From Brachyspira suanatina (GTDB taxonomy: Bacteria; Spirochaetota; Brachyspiria; Brachyspirales; Brachyspiraceae), in contig NZ_CVLB01000001.1 in the NCBI RefSeq assembly GCF_001049755.1, forward strand, positions 1,164,091 through 1,228,090: a stretch of 64,000 nt of DNA, given 5' to 3'. This document shows positions 29,038 through 37,808 of this stretch, in pieces. Position 1 is the first letter of the stretch. Each line of letters opens with the position of its first letter. The notes under the pieces were generated by a model that saw only the letters and a list, made by a program, of their open reading frames with translations, was not told the DNA's origin and ran no database searches. The position numbers and the translations under genes were made by a program.

Positions 29038-30126
29038 ATGAAAAAGCTAATATTTATTTTATTTTTATTTAGTCTGTATTTATATAGTCAAACTGATAAT
29101 AAAAGTAAAGCTTATGAAAGATTAAGAGAATATGTGAATGAAGGCAATATTAGAGAAGCTGAAAATATTCTTAAACAACATAATGTCAATATTAATAATC
29201 TTGATTATGAAGATTTTACATTATTATCGATTGCAGTTATGGATAATAATATAGAAATGGCTGAGCTTTTTTTGAAATATAAGGCAGATGTTAATACTGT
29301 AGTAGGTGATGGAGATACAGCATTGATACTTGCAGTTGATAATAATAATATGGAAATGGTTAAACTACTTTTAAGTCATGGTGCTGATATTGATTATCAG
29401 GGCTTTAGAGGAAGAACTGCATTATTTTGTGCTTTAGAATATAATAGAAAAGAAAATATTGAAATGGTAAAACTATTAATAAAAAATAAAGCAGATGTTA
29501 ATATAGCTTATGATGGAGATTATGGAAATGAAAAAACACCTTTAATGTATGCTGCTATGAAAGGCTATAAAGAAACAGCAAAAATATTAATTGAAAATAA
29601 AGCCGATATAAATAAAAAAAATATTCATAAAGCCAATGCTTTGATTTATTCTTATATGTATGGACATGAGGATATAGCAGATATTTTACTTCAAAATGGT
29701 TCTGATTCTTTGGATAAAAGTTTGAAAGGTTGTAAGCTTCTTAATAAAGAAACTTTATTTAGTTATAGATTAATAAATGCAGCAGAGTATTCTACCAATG
29801 AAGTTTTTTTACAAAATCTTATTGATAATGGTGCAGATGTAAATTATAAAAATTATGATAAGAAAACAGCATTAACAGAAGCAGCTTCTTATAATAATAT
29901 TAATGCTGTAAAAGTACTTCTTAAAAATAATGCCAATGTAAATGTTCAAGATTACTATGACATGACAGCATTGATGAAGGCTTGTCGTAACGGAAATTTA
30001 GAGATGACAAAAATGCTTTTAGATGCTGGTGCTGATAAAAGTATAAAAAGAGGTAATCATGATGCATTGTATTATGCTAGAGAATACGGAAAAAATGAAG
30101 AAATAATAAAATTACTTACAAAATAG
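29038..30126 (+). CDS. Secreted ankyrin-repeat protein, copy 1
   Basis: This 362-residue protein has a signal peptide (KKLIFILFLFSLYLYSQ) and about eight ankyrin repeats with the usual TALxxAxxxxNxEMVKLLLxxGADI pattern. Ankyrin repeats mediate protein contacts; the target is unknown. GAGG is 10 bases from the ATG at 29038, and an out-of-frame ATG at 29031 is too close to it. It is cotranscribed with the membrane protein upstream and ends at a strong terminator. It is a close paralogue of the gene at 34646. Confidence 0.85.
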   Translation: MKKLIFILFLFSLYLYSQTDNKSKAYERLREYVNEGNIREAENILKQHNVNINNLDYEDFTLLSIAVMDNNIEMAELFLKYKADVNTVVGDGDTALILAVDNNNMEMVKLLLSHGADIDYQGFRGRTALFCALEYNRKENIEMVKLLIKNKADVNIAYDGDYGNEKTPLMYAAMKGYKETAKILIENKADINKKNIHKANALIYSYMYGHEDIADILLQNGSDSLDKSLKGCKLLNKETLFSYRLINAAEYSTNEVFLQNLIDNGADVNYKNYDKKTALTEAASYNNINAVKVLLKNNANVNVQDYYDMTALMKACRNGNLEMTKMLLDAGADKSIKRGNHDALYYAREYGKNEEIIKLLTK

Positions 30127-30137
30127 TTATAATCTTT

Positions 30138-30182
30138 ATAAAAAGTGCATGCATATTTTTTATATGTATGCACTTTTTTTAT
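30138..30182 (+). terminator. Terminator after ankyrin gene 1
   Basis: AAAAAGTGCATGCATA pairs with TATGTATGCACTTTTT (one wobble) and is followed by further T. Closely similar hairpins follow the next two ankyrin genes. Confidence 0.85.
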
Positions 30183-30200
30183 TCTAATAATATTTCATAA

Positions 30201-30229
30201 TTGAAATTTTAATTATTCTAATTTATGAT
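30201..30229 (+). promoter_or_regulatory. Promoter of ankyrin gene 2
   Basis: TTGAAA (30201-30206) is 17 bases from TATGAT (30224-30229). A matching element precedes the gene at 31499, and both are followed by a shared CAATACATA leader. Confidence 0.5.
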
Positions 30230-30264
30230 ATGTTAAAATAACAATACATATGGATGGTACTATT

Positions 30265-31365
30265 ATGAAAAAATTGCTTATATTATTTAGTGTGTTTTTA
30301 TTTAGCCTATGTTTATACAGTCAAACTTCTGATGAAAGTGAAGTTTATAAACAATTAAAAGATTATGTAAACAAAGGCAATATCAAAGAAACTGAAAATA
30401 TTATAAAAAAATATAATGTTGATTTAAATCATTATTATGATGAAAATTATACATTATTAGCGTATGCAGTTACGAATGATAATATGGAAATGACTAAGCT
30501 TCTTTTAAAATATAAAGCAGATGTTAATGCTCCGTCATACGAAGGAATGAGTGCGTTAATACTATCAGTTATTTATCATAAAAATATAGAAATGGTTAAA
30601 CTACTTTTAAGTTATGGTGCTGATATTAATCAAAAATGCGATTTAGAAGGTAATGCATTATTTTATGCTTTAGATTATTATACTAAAGAAAATATTGAAA
30701 TGGTAAAATTTTTAATTGCAAATAAAGCTGATGTTAATATATTATATCATGGATTCGATGGAAATGAAGAAACACCTTTAATGTATGCTGCTATGAAAGG
30801 CTATAAAGAAACGGTAAAAATTTTGATCGCAAATAAAGCTGATGTTAATAAAAGAAATAGAAATAATGCGAATGCTTTGCTTTATGCTTATATGTTCGGG
30901 CATAAAGATATAGTAGATATTTTACTTCAAAATGGTTCTGATTCTTTAGATAAAACTTTGGAAAGCTGCGATCTTAATCAAAGAACTTTCCTTAGTATGA
31001 GTATTCCATTAGTTACTGCAATAATACATTTAGATGATGATGCGTTTTTACAGAAGTTAATTGATAATGGTGCAGATGTAAATTGCAGAGCTTTTGATGA
31101 CAATACTGCATTAATGGTGGCAGCTTCAGTTAATGATGCAGGTGCTGTAAAAGTGCTTCTCAAAAATAATGCTGATGTGAATCTGAAAAATAGATATGGT
31201 ATAACTGCATTGATTAATGCTTGTATGAACGGAAATTTAGAAATAGCAAAAATGCTTTTAGATGCTGGTGCTAATAAAAGAATAAAAAGTAATGAGAAAA
31301 AAGATGCATTATACTATGCCAAAATAAAAGGAAAAAACAGAGAGTTAATAAGACTTCTTGAATAA
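30265..31365 (+). CDS. Secreted ankyrin-repeat protein, copy 2
   Basis: This 366-residue protein has a signal peptide (KKLLILFSVFLFSLCLYSQ) followed by about eight ankyrin repeats, homologous to the genes at 29038 and 34646 but more diverged. The ATG at 30265 is preferred over one at 30250. It puts a GGATGG sequence at a normal distance, begins directly with the signal peptide, and aligns with the leader of the next ankyrin gene. It has its own promoter and terminator, so it is a single-gene unit. Confidence 0.83.
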   Translation: MKKLLILFSVFLFSLCLYSQTSDESEVYKQLKDYVNKGNIKETENIIKKYNVDLNHYYDENYTLLAYAVTNDNMEMTKLLLKYKADVNAPSYEGMSALILSVIYHKNIEMVKLLLSYGADINQKCDLEGNALFYALDYYTKENIEMVKFLIANKADVNILYHGFDGNEETPLMYAAMKGYKETVKILIANKADVNKRNRNNANALLYAYMFGHKDIVDILLQNGSDSLDKTLESCDLNQRTFLSMSIPLVTAIIHLDDDAFLQKLIDNGADVNCRAFDDNTALMVAASVNDAGAVKVLLKNNADVNLKNRYGITALINACMNGNLEIAKMLLDAGANKRIKSNEKKDALYYAKIKGKNRELIRLLE

Positions 31366-31383
31366 TAGTTAGAATCTTAATTC

Positions 31384-31420
31384 TAAAAAGTGTATGCATT
31401 ATATGTATGCACTTTTTTAT
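31384..31420 (+). terminator. Terminator after ankyrin gene 2
   Basis: GTGTATGCAT (31390-31399) pairs with ATGTATGCAC (31403-31412) with two wobbles and a 3-base loop, extended by A-T pairs and a T-run. Confidence 0.8.
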
Positions 31421-31438
31421 TCTTGAAATATTACATAA

Positions 31439-31467
31439 TTGAAATTTTGATAATTATAATTTATTAT
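31439..31467 (+). promoter_or_regulatory. Promoter of the ankyrin lipoprotein gene
   Basis: TTGAAA (31439-31444) is 17 bases from TATTAT (31462-31467), closely similar to the promoter at 30201 and about 30 bases before the ribosome binding site. Confidence 0.5.
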
Positions 31468-31498
31468 ATAAAACAACAATACATACAGAGGGTTTACT

Positions 31499-33193
31499 AT
31501 GAAAAATTTTATTTCTATAATTGCAAGCATTATTTTAATGATTGCTATAATTTCATGCGGAGGCGAAAACAAAGAAACAAATCAATCAGAACAAAATACT
31601 CAAACAAATGAACAAGTATATATCAATCCAACAACTACAAATAATAATAATACAGATATTGATATCAATGTTAATGAAAATAATGATATTAATAAAACTA
31701 AATATACTAATGAATATATTCAAGGTACAGAGTTAGATCCTATGCCTACAGGATATAGCAAAATAGATGAAATACTTAATGAACATAAATATAAAGCACC
31801 AATATATGAAATATCAAAATTATTAGCAGAGGAAGGACTAGAAGGAAAAATCACTGAATATACAAATTTTAGTGATAAATATATATATAAAGTAAATAAA
31901 GATTCTACTCCTTTGTTTTTGGCGGTACAATTCGGATATAATGATTTGGCAAAAGAACTTATAAAAGAAGGTGCAGATGTTAATGCCAGAGCAAATGATA
32001 TGGAAACAGAAGACGGTATTGATATGCTTTATTATGCTGTTGAAAATAATAATGTTGAAATGAGTAAAATCTTAATTGATGAAGGACTTGATGCAGGCAG
32101 AGATTATGGTTTTGAATATACTTATTATTTAACAGATATTGCTATTGACAACAATAATCTTGATATGCTTAAAATACTTGTAGAAAGCGGAGATATTGAT
32201 TTGGAATCAAGCTTAATTCCTGATGCCATAGAAGAAAATAATATAGAAATAGTTAAATATTTAATATCTATAGGACAAGATGTAAATGCTCAAATATTTG
32301 CAGATGGACTTTGGATTAACTCTCCTATGAAAGTAGCAGCTGAAAATGGCAATATAGAAATAGCTAAACTTTTAATTGATGAAGGTGCCAATTTAAACTC
32401 AAGCGATGATTATATAGGTCCAGCTATTGATTATGGTAATTATGATATAGCTAAATTATTAATAGATAATGATGTTTTTAATCTTAATACTAATACAACT
32501 AAAGAACAAGCTATAACATTAGCAAAAGATCAAAAATATTATGAAATAGAAAAATTATTATCAAGCGAAGATTCAAACAATATAGCTGGATATGATGAAT
32601 TAATGAATGCTGTATCAAAAGGAGATATGAAAGCATTAGAAAAACTTATAAAAGATGATACCGATTTAAATAAACAATATGATAATATTACACCTCTTAA
32701 TTTAGCTGCTGCTAGAAATGATAAAGAAATGGTGAAATTTTTATTAGAGAAAGGTGCTGATATAAATTTAGAAGATGGATATGGATATACTCCTTTAATA
32801 ATAGCAATTAAGTATCGTAATATTGGTTTAGCTAAAAATATTATTGATTTAAAGCCTGATTTAAATGCTATATGTTCAGCAACAGGGGATACTCCTTTAA
32901 CATATTTAGTAAATGCCAACAAGTACGGCGGTGTAGCAGATCTTTGTTATTATATGATAAAAAATGGTGCTGATATAAATAAAAAGAATAAGGAAGGAAA
33001 TACTCCATTAATGATTGCAGCTGCAAGTTATAATTATTCTATTGTGGGAGTTCTTGTAAATATGGGGGCTGATTATAATATTAAAAACAAAGAAGGAAAA
33101 ACAGCCATTGATATTGCTTCAGCTAGAGATGATAGTTCAGCACTTCATCACATGACTAATCCAAGCGATTTAGAACATTATCTTAGTTATTAA
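31499..33193 (+). CDS. Ankyrin-repeat lipoprotein
   Basis: This 564-residue protein has a lipoprotein signal (SIILMIAIISCGG). A Thr/Asn/Gln-rich linker of about 50 residues follows, then two blocks of ankyrin repeats separated around residue 340-365. Typical repeats are TPLFLAVQFGYNDLAKELI and TPLMIAAASYNYSIVGVLV. It is more diverged than the three shorter ankyrin proteins here and is anchored rather than secreted. GAGGG precedes the ATG. It is flanked by its own promoter and terminator. Confidence 0.85.
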   Translation: MKNFISIIASIILMIAIISCGGENKETNQSEQNTQTNEQVYINPTTTNNNNTDIDINVNENNDINKTKYTNEYIQGTELDPMPTGYSKIDEILNEHKYKAPIYEISKLLAEEGLEGKITEYTNFSDKYIYKVNKDSTPLFLAVQFGYNDLAKELIKEGADVNARANDMETEDGIDMLYYAVENNNVEMSKILIDEGLDAGRDYGFEYTYYLTDIAIDNNNLDMLKILVESGDIDLESSLIPDAIEENNIEIVKYLISIGQDVNAQIFADGLWINSPMKVAAENGNIEIAKLLIDEGANLNSSDDYIGPAIDYGNYDIAKLLIDNDVFNLNTNTTKEQAITLAKDQKYYEIEKLLSSEDSNNIAGYDELMNAVSKGDMKALEKLIKDDTDLNKQYDNITPLNLAAARNDKEMVKFLLEKGADINLEDGYGYTPLIIAIKYRNIGLAKNIIDLKPDLNAICSATGDTPLTYLVNANKYGGVADLCYYMIKNGADINKKNKEGNTPLMIAAASYNYSIVGVLVNMGADYNIKNKEGKTAIDIASARDDSSALHHMTNPSDLEHYLSY

Positions 33194-33199
33194 TAAATA

Positions 33200-33240
33200 A
33201 TAAAAAAGTGTATGCATTATATATGTATGCACTTTTTTAT
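33200..33240 (+). terminator. Terminator after the ankyrin lipoprotein gene
   Basis: AAAAAAGTGTATGCAT pairs with ATGTATGCACTTTTTT around a short AT loop. It is nearly the same hairpin as at 31384-31420. Confidence 0.8.
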
Positions 33241-33289
33241 TTTCTGTTTAAAAATTTTTAGTATATATAATTTATAAAATATAACTATT

Positions 33290-33317
33290 TTAACAATTTA
33301 CAATTATAAATTATAAT
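33290..33317 (+). promoter_or_regulatory. Promoter of the second membrane-ankyrin pair
   Basis: TTAACA (33290-33295) is 16 bases from TATAAT (33312-33317), in the same place as the promoter of the paralogous unit at 27730. Confidence 0.55.
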
Positions 33318-33363
33318 CAATTTCTTAGTATTAATAAAAAATACCTATAAGGGGTTATGAAAA

Positions 33364-34614
33364 ATGTCTGAAAATAAGCTTATGAATTTGAGCAGTAAAA
33401 AAAGATTATATCATATATTAGTATTTACCATAATAATAATATCTTCTCTTCCTATAAGTATACAAATATTATTATATGATATTGATCATAATGCTGACAA
33501 TTTCTATTCAACAATTATTATTAATAGTTTTTATTATCAAGTATTTTACTTTTTTTCTTATTCATTTTTATTTATTATAGATAGTAATTTAGAAAATATT
33601 AATAAAAGAACAATACTAATAATATTTTTGTCATTTTTACTTTTATTTTTGCTTGGCATATTTACTTCAGCACCATTAAAAGATGAAATACCTGCTATGC
33701 TTGAATTTTTTAAATCTAATATAATGATTAATAAAAGTATATTATCTTCTATAATCTTTTTTATTATAATAGTTTTATCTGATAACAATTTTAATATAAA
33801 GAATAATACATATAATAGTTTTACTAAATTAGGAGATATAATACTGTTTTCTGTAGCATCAGAAATTTTATTAGCAATAATATTATTCTTAATTATTAAA
33901 TTGCTAGAATTAGTAGAATCGCTAGAATTTTTGGCATTTATGGTATTTTTATTTTTTGGTTTAATGTTATCTGTTTTTTCTGAAGAACATGGAAATACCT
34001 TAGCCTTAAAACTGATTTTGATTTTTATTGTATATTTATCTACTTTAATACCGTTTATATTTTTCTTTGTGCAAAAGAGATTTAAAACTGTTTTATCAAT
34101 ATATATTTCTCGAGGATTATTATTTTTATATTCATTTTTAATATTTGTTTCATTTTTTGCCTTACTATATGAACCTATAAGACCTTTTGACAATACTAAG
34201 TCTTTTATAATTTATAATGTATTATTAATTTTATCTATTATTACTTTATACTTTATAAGAGCTGATTATAAAGCTGGAATCATAACAAAAGCAATGTATA
34301 TAATATTTCCAATAATAGCATTATTATTTAATATATTAGTATTAGGAGCAAGCATATACAGAGTAATTATTTCAGAAAATAAAATAAATGAAATTTCTAT
34401 TACAGTTCTTAATATAATAATAGCTGTTAATTTAGTATATATTATAATACAAAATATAAAGTCTATAATAAAGATATTAAAAAACAATATCAATATAAAT
34501 GATGTTATAATTGGGAATAATAAAATATACAGTTTTATTTATGTTTATGGTATTTACTCATTTATTTTTTCTTTTATAGCTCCTATGATAATGGTATTTT
34601 TAAAAGATAAATAA
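33364..34614 (+). CDS. Multi-pass membrane protein, paralogue B
   Basis: This 416-residue paralogue of the gene at 27804 has the same start (MSENKL), the same order of hydrophobic helices and long identical blocks. It differs mainly in a middle segment of about 20 extra residues (around 170-215, with SLEFLAFMVFLFFGLMLS). AAGGGG precedes the ATG. The spacer to the following ankyrin gene is essentially identical to that in the first copy, which shows duplication of the whole two-gene unit. Confidence 0.75.
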   Translation: MSENKLMNLSSKKRLYHILVFTIIIISSLPISIQILLYDIDHNADNFYSTIIINSFYYQVFYFFSYSFLFIIDSNLENINKRTILIIFLSFLLLFLLGIFTSAPLKDEIPAMLEFFKSNIMINKSILSSIIFFIIIVLSDNNFNIKNNTYNSFTKLGDIILFSVASEILLAIILFLIIKLLELVESLEFLAFMVFLFFGLMLSVFSEEHGNTLALKLILIFIVYLSTLIPFIFFFVQKRFKTVLSIYISRGLLFLYSFLIFVSFFALLYEPIRPFDNTKSFIIYNVLLILSIITLYFIRADYKAGIITKAMYIIFPIIALLFNILVLGASIYRVIISENKINEISITVLNIIIAVNLVYIIIQNIKSIIKILKNNININDVIIGNNKIYSFIYVYGIYSFIFSFIAPMIMVFLKDK

Positions 34615-34645
34615 AAGTTTAATAATTTAAAGAGGTTTATGAATT

Positions 34646-35749
34646 ATGAAAAAGTTAATATTTATTTTATTTTTATTTAGTCTATACTTATACGCTCAAA
34701 ATAATGATAATAATAAAAGCAAAGTTTCTGAAAAATTAATAGATTATGTTAATGAAGGTAATGTTAAAGAAGCTGAAAATATTCTTAAGAAATATAATGA
34801 TTATGTAAACAATCGTAATTATGAGGGATTTACATTGTTATCGCTTGCAGTTATACGTAATAATATAGAAATGGCTGAGCTTCTTTTGAAATATAAAGCA
34901 GATGTTAATGCTAATGTAGATCTTGGAGATAGCGTATTAATAGGTGCAGTTGATAATAAAAATATGGAAATGGTTAAACTACTTTTAAGTTATGGTGCTG
35001 ATATTGATTATCAGGGATTTAGAGGAAGGACAGCATTATTTTCTTCTTTAAACAAAGGCGGTGAGAATAAAGAAAATATTGAAATGGTAAAACTCTTAAT
35101 AAAAAATAAAGCAGATGTTAATATAGCTTATGATGGAGATTATGGAAATGAAGAAACACCTTTAATGTATGCTGCTATGAAAGGCTATAAAGAAACGGTA
35201 AAAATATTAATTGAAAATAAAGCTGATATAAAAAAAAGAAATATTTATAATGCAAATGCTTTGATTTATGCTTATATGTATGGACATGAGGATATAGCAG
35301 ATATTTTGCTTCAAAATGGTTCTGATTCTTTGGATAAAAGTTTGAAAGTTTGTAATCTTAATAAAGAAACTTTGCTTAGTTATGATGTTCCATTAATAAC
35401 TGCTGCAGTGTATTCTACTAATGAAGTTTTTTTACAAAAGCTTATTGATAATGGTGCAAATGTAAATTATAAAAATTATGATGAAAAAACCGCATTGATA
35501 GAAGCAGCTTCTTATAATAATATCAATGCTGTGAAAGTGCTTATTAAAAATAATGCTGATCTTAATGTTCAAAATAAACAGGGCAAAACTGCATTAATGT
35601 GGGCTTGTCATAGCGGAAATTTAGAAATGACAAAAATGCTTTTAGATGCTGGTGCTGATAAAAGTATAAAAAGAGGTAATTATGATGCATTGTATTATGC
35701 TAGAGAATACGGAAAAAATGAAGAAATAATAAGGCTTCTTACACAATAA
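34646..35749 (+). CDS. Secreted ankyrin-repeat protein, copy 3
   Basis: This 367-residue protein has the signal peptide KKLIFILFLFSLYLYAQ and about eight ankyrin repeats, and is the closest paralogue of the gene at 29038. Shared stretches include DYQGFRGRTALF and NEETPLMYAAMKGYKET. It follows membrane paralogue B by 31 bases with GAGG before the start. No strong terminator follows; only a weak AT hairpin lies before the convergent NADAR gene 14 bases away. Confidence 0.85.
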   Translation: MKKLIFILFLFSLYLYAQNNDNNKSKVSEKLIDYVNEGNVKEAENILKKYNDYVNNRNYEGFTLLSLAVIRNNIEMAELLLKYKADVNANVDLGDSVLIGAVDNKNMEMVKLLLSYGADIDYQGFRGRTALFSSLNKGGENKENIEMVKLLIKNKADVNIAYDGDYGNEETPLMYAAMKGYKETVKILIENKADIKKRNIYNANALIYAYMYGHEDIADILLQNGSDSLDKSLKVCNLNKETLLSYDVPLITAAVYSTNEVFLQKLIDNGANVNYKNYDEKTALIEAASYNNINAVKVLIKNNADLNVQNKQGKTALMWACHSGNLEMTKMLLDAGADKSIKRGNYDALYYAREYGKNEEIIRLLTQ

Positions 35750-35763
35750 TAATATTCATTATT

Positions 35764-36552
35764 TTAATCTTTATATAAAAATTTACTCCAATCTACAAAA
35801 TCATAATTTTTATATACTCTTTTTATTTCATCTCTTACTTCCATTAAAGCAAAGCCTAATAAATTTTCTCCTTTCCAGCAAAAAGGATTTTCTATATTCT
35901 CATCATCATATTTCATTTTTATTCCCCATACTTTATCATAGGGACTTGCTTCAACTAATACTTTGTTTTTTGTACTTAATAAAAAATTTCTTAAATCAGT
36001 GTTTTGTGAAAATTTATAATAATTGCCTGTAAATACTATTTTGTATTTCATTTTATCCCACAATTCATCATTGAAATTCTTAACTTTTCTTCCAAGTTCT
36101 TTTATAGCTTTCGGCTGATTATTATTCAAAATTTCATTAGCAATATCTTTATCATCAAATAATAATGCCTTATTATACATCATATATTTTTCCATACAAT
36201 TAAATACCAAATCATTTTCTTTAAAATCTTTAATATACCATTGACTCAATGATGATTTAGTAACTTCTTTTTTATCATTAGTATGCCCGTAGAAAAATAA
36301 GAAGTCAATTTTCTTTCCGGAATTAAAATCTTTTCTAAGTTTTTCTAAAGAATATTTTTGTTCTTTATTATTTGAAAATATATCTTTATTTATCGAGTTA
36401 TTATCATAAAAGCCTTTAAATATTATAGGCTCTTCAAAAAGTTTTTTATATTCTTCTTTGTCATCATTTGAAAGTTTATTAAAATAATTTATAAATACTT
36501 TATTATAATAACTGCTGTTTACAAACCATATAGGAGGCATTATATTTTGCAT
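35764..36552 (-). CDS. NADAR family protein (YbiA-like)
   Basis: This 262-residue protein carries the NADAR blocks in order: FFYGHTN, SQWYIKDF, CMEKYMMYNKALLF, KELGRKVKNF, FSQNTDLRNFLLSTK, VEASPYDKVWGIKM and WKGENLLGFALMEVR. Family members are N-glycosidases: YbiA-type proteins act on riboflavin-pathway intermediates, and others remove ADP-ribose from guanine in DNA. The N-terminal 70 residues are extra relative to minimal NADAR domains. Which activity applies here is not readable. AAGGAT lies just before the ATG. Confidence 0.85.
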   Translation of the reverse strand: MQNIMPPIWFVNSSYYNKVFINYFNKLSNDDKEEYKKLFEEPIIFKGFYDNNSINKDIFSNNKEQKYSLEKLRKDFNSGKKIDFLFFYGHTNDKKEVTKSSLSQWYIKDFKENDLVFNCMEKYMMYNKALLFDDKDIANEILNNNQPKAIKELGRKVKNFNDELWDKMKYKIVFTGNYYKFSQNTDLRNFLLSTKNKVLVEASPYDKVWGIKMKYDDENIENPFCWKGENLLGFALMEVRDEIKRVYKNYDFVDWSKFLYKD

Positions 36553-36600
36553 AATAATCCTTAAAAGTTTTATAGGAAATAAATAAAATATTTCTAAATA

Positions 36601-37770
36601 TTAATTATGTGCTAAACTATTATTAGATACAATGCTGTTATTAGTTATGTTATCAGCAAACATAGTTTTTACACTCTCATTTGTAAGAGGCGAATAAAAA
36701 TCATGTATAAGTTCATAACCTTTTTTTATAGCATTAGTATCATAAGTGTTATATACATAATTGCTTGCTAGAGTAGGCATGTTAATGTTAGGATCTTCTT
36801 TTATAGGTTTCATTATTACTTCAAAACCATTTTTCCTAAAGAAAGCATAATAAGTTGGTACATAAGAAAAATTAATCTCTTTGTTTTCATTTATCTCTAA
36901 TGATACAACTGTACCTATATCAAGATGAGGATATCTTCCTTTATGATTTGCAATGAAGTTTCCTAATGAATATATTATTATACCGCTATGATTAGTTCCT
37001 TCATAAATTTCTACAGGTCTTGGTACATGAGGATGATGCCCTACTATTATGTCAACTCCATTTTCTATCAAAGCTCTCGCAGTTTCTTTTGTTTTTTCTT
37101 CAGGAGCAGTTGTATATTCTAATCCGAAATGAAGAGAGATTATTTTTATTTCATTGTTTGTGGCAAGTGCTAAATCAGATTTTACTTTTTCCACTAGATC
37201 TTCCTGTTTAGGAAAGAAATTCATAAAATAGAAATGATCATTTTTATTTGTTTTATGACTTAGTCCATTGTCAAGCATAGTATATGCAGATATAAAAAGC
37301 GGCACGTTATTAATATTTGTTATGATAGGTGCTATGCTAGGGGAATTAGTTGAACCTCCTAAAGTTAATTTATCATTTCTATGAAGCTCTGCTACAGTTT
37401 CAGCTTCAGCTTGAGCTCCCTGATCATAAGCATGGTTATTGGCTATTGAAAAAGTATTGAAGTAATTAAAGAAATACTGTAAATAATCTAAAGAACCATT
37501 AAATTCAGGATAAGGCATAGGAGGTTTATTGGTATTAACAACAAATTCTAAATTTGCAAATACAATATCACCTTGAAAATAATCTTTCAAATCTATTAAA
37601 ACATCATTGCTTTGAAATGCCTCTACAATAGTAGGATGCGTCATTATATCACCTGTGAATACTAATTTGATACTTTGAGGAGGTTGAGGCTTTTTTTCTT
37701 CTTCCTGCTTATTATCAGCACATGAATATAATAGTATTAAAGATAAAGCAACGATTATTTTTTTTATCAT
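36601..37770 (-). CDS. CapA-family metallophosphoesterase-like lipoprotein
   Basis: This 389-residue protein has a lipoprotein signal (IIVALSLILLYSCAD), a Pro/Glu/Lys linker and a PGA_cap/CapA domain: FTGDIMTHP, FANLEFV, ANNHAYDQG, LHFGLEYT, VGHHPHVPRPVE and YSLGNFI. CapA-type proteins are linked to capsule or polyglutamate export, but many orphan members have unknown roles, as here where no polyglutamate synthase is nearby. AGGAAAA precedes the ATG. It is the last gene of the minus-strand series starting at the CheX gene. Confidence 0.85.
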   Translation of the reverse strand: MIKKIIVALSLILLYSCADNKQEEEKKPQPPQSIKLVFTGDIMTHPTIVEAFQSNDVLIDLKDYFQGDIVFANLEFVVNTNKPPMPYPEFNGSLDYLQYFFNYFNTFSIANNHAYDQGAQAEAETVAELHRNDKLTLGGSTNSPSIAPIITNINNVPLFISAYTMLDNGLSHKTNKNDHFYFMNFFPKQEDLVEKVKSDLALATNNEIKIISLHFGLEYTTAPEEKTKETARALIENGVDIIVGHHPHVPRPVEIYEGTNHSGIIIYSLGNFIANHKGRYPHLDIGTVVSLEINENKEINFSYVPTYYAFFRKNGFEVIMKPIKEDPNINMPTLASNYVYNTYDTNAIKKGYELIHDFYSPLTNESVKTMFADNITNNSIVSNNSLAHN

Positions 37771-37808
37771 AATTATTTTCCTAAGTAGTAATTATTTTTT
37801 ATATTATC

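Noticed and set aside
30250-30264. Earlier start for ankyrin gene 2
   Set aside because: It puts five extra residues before the signal peptide and uses the bases that act as ribosome binding site for the ATG at 30265.
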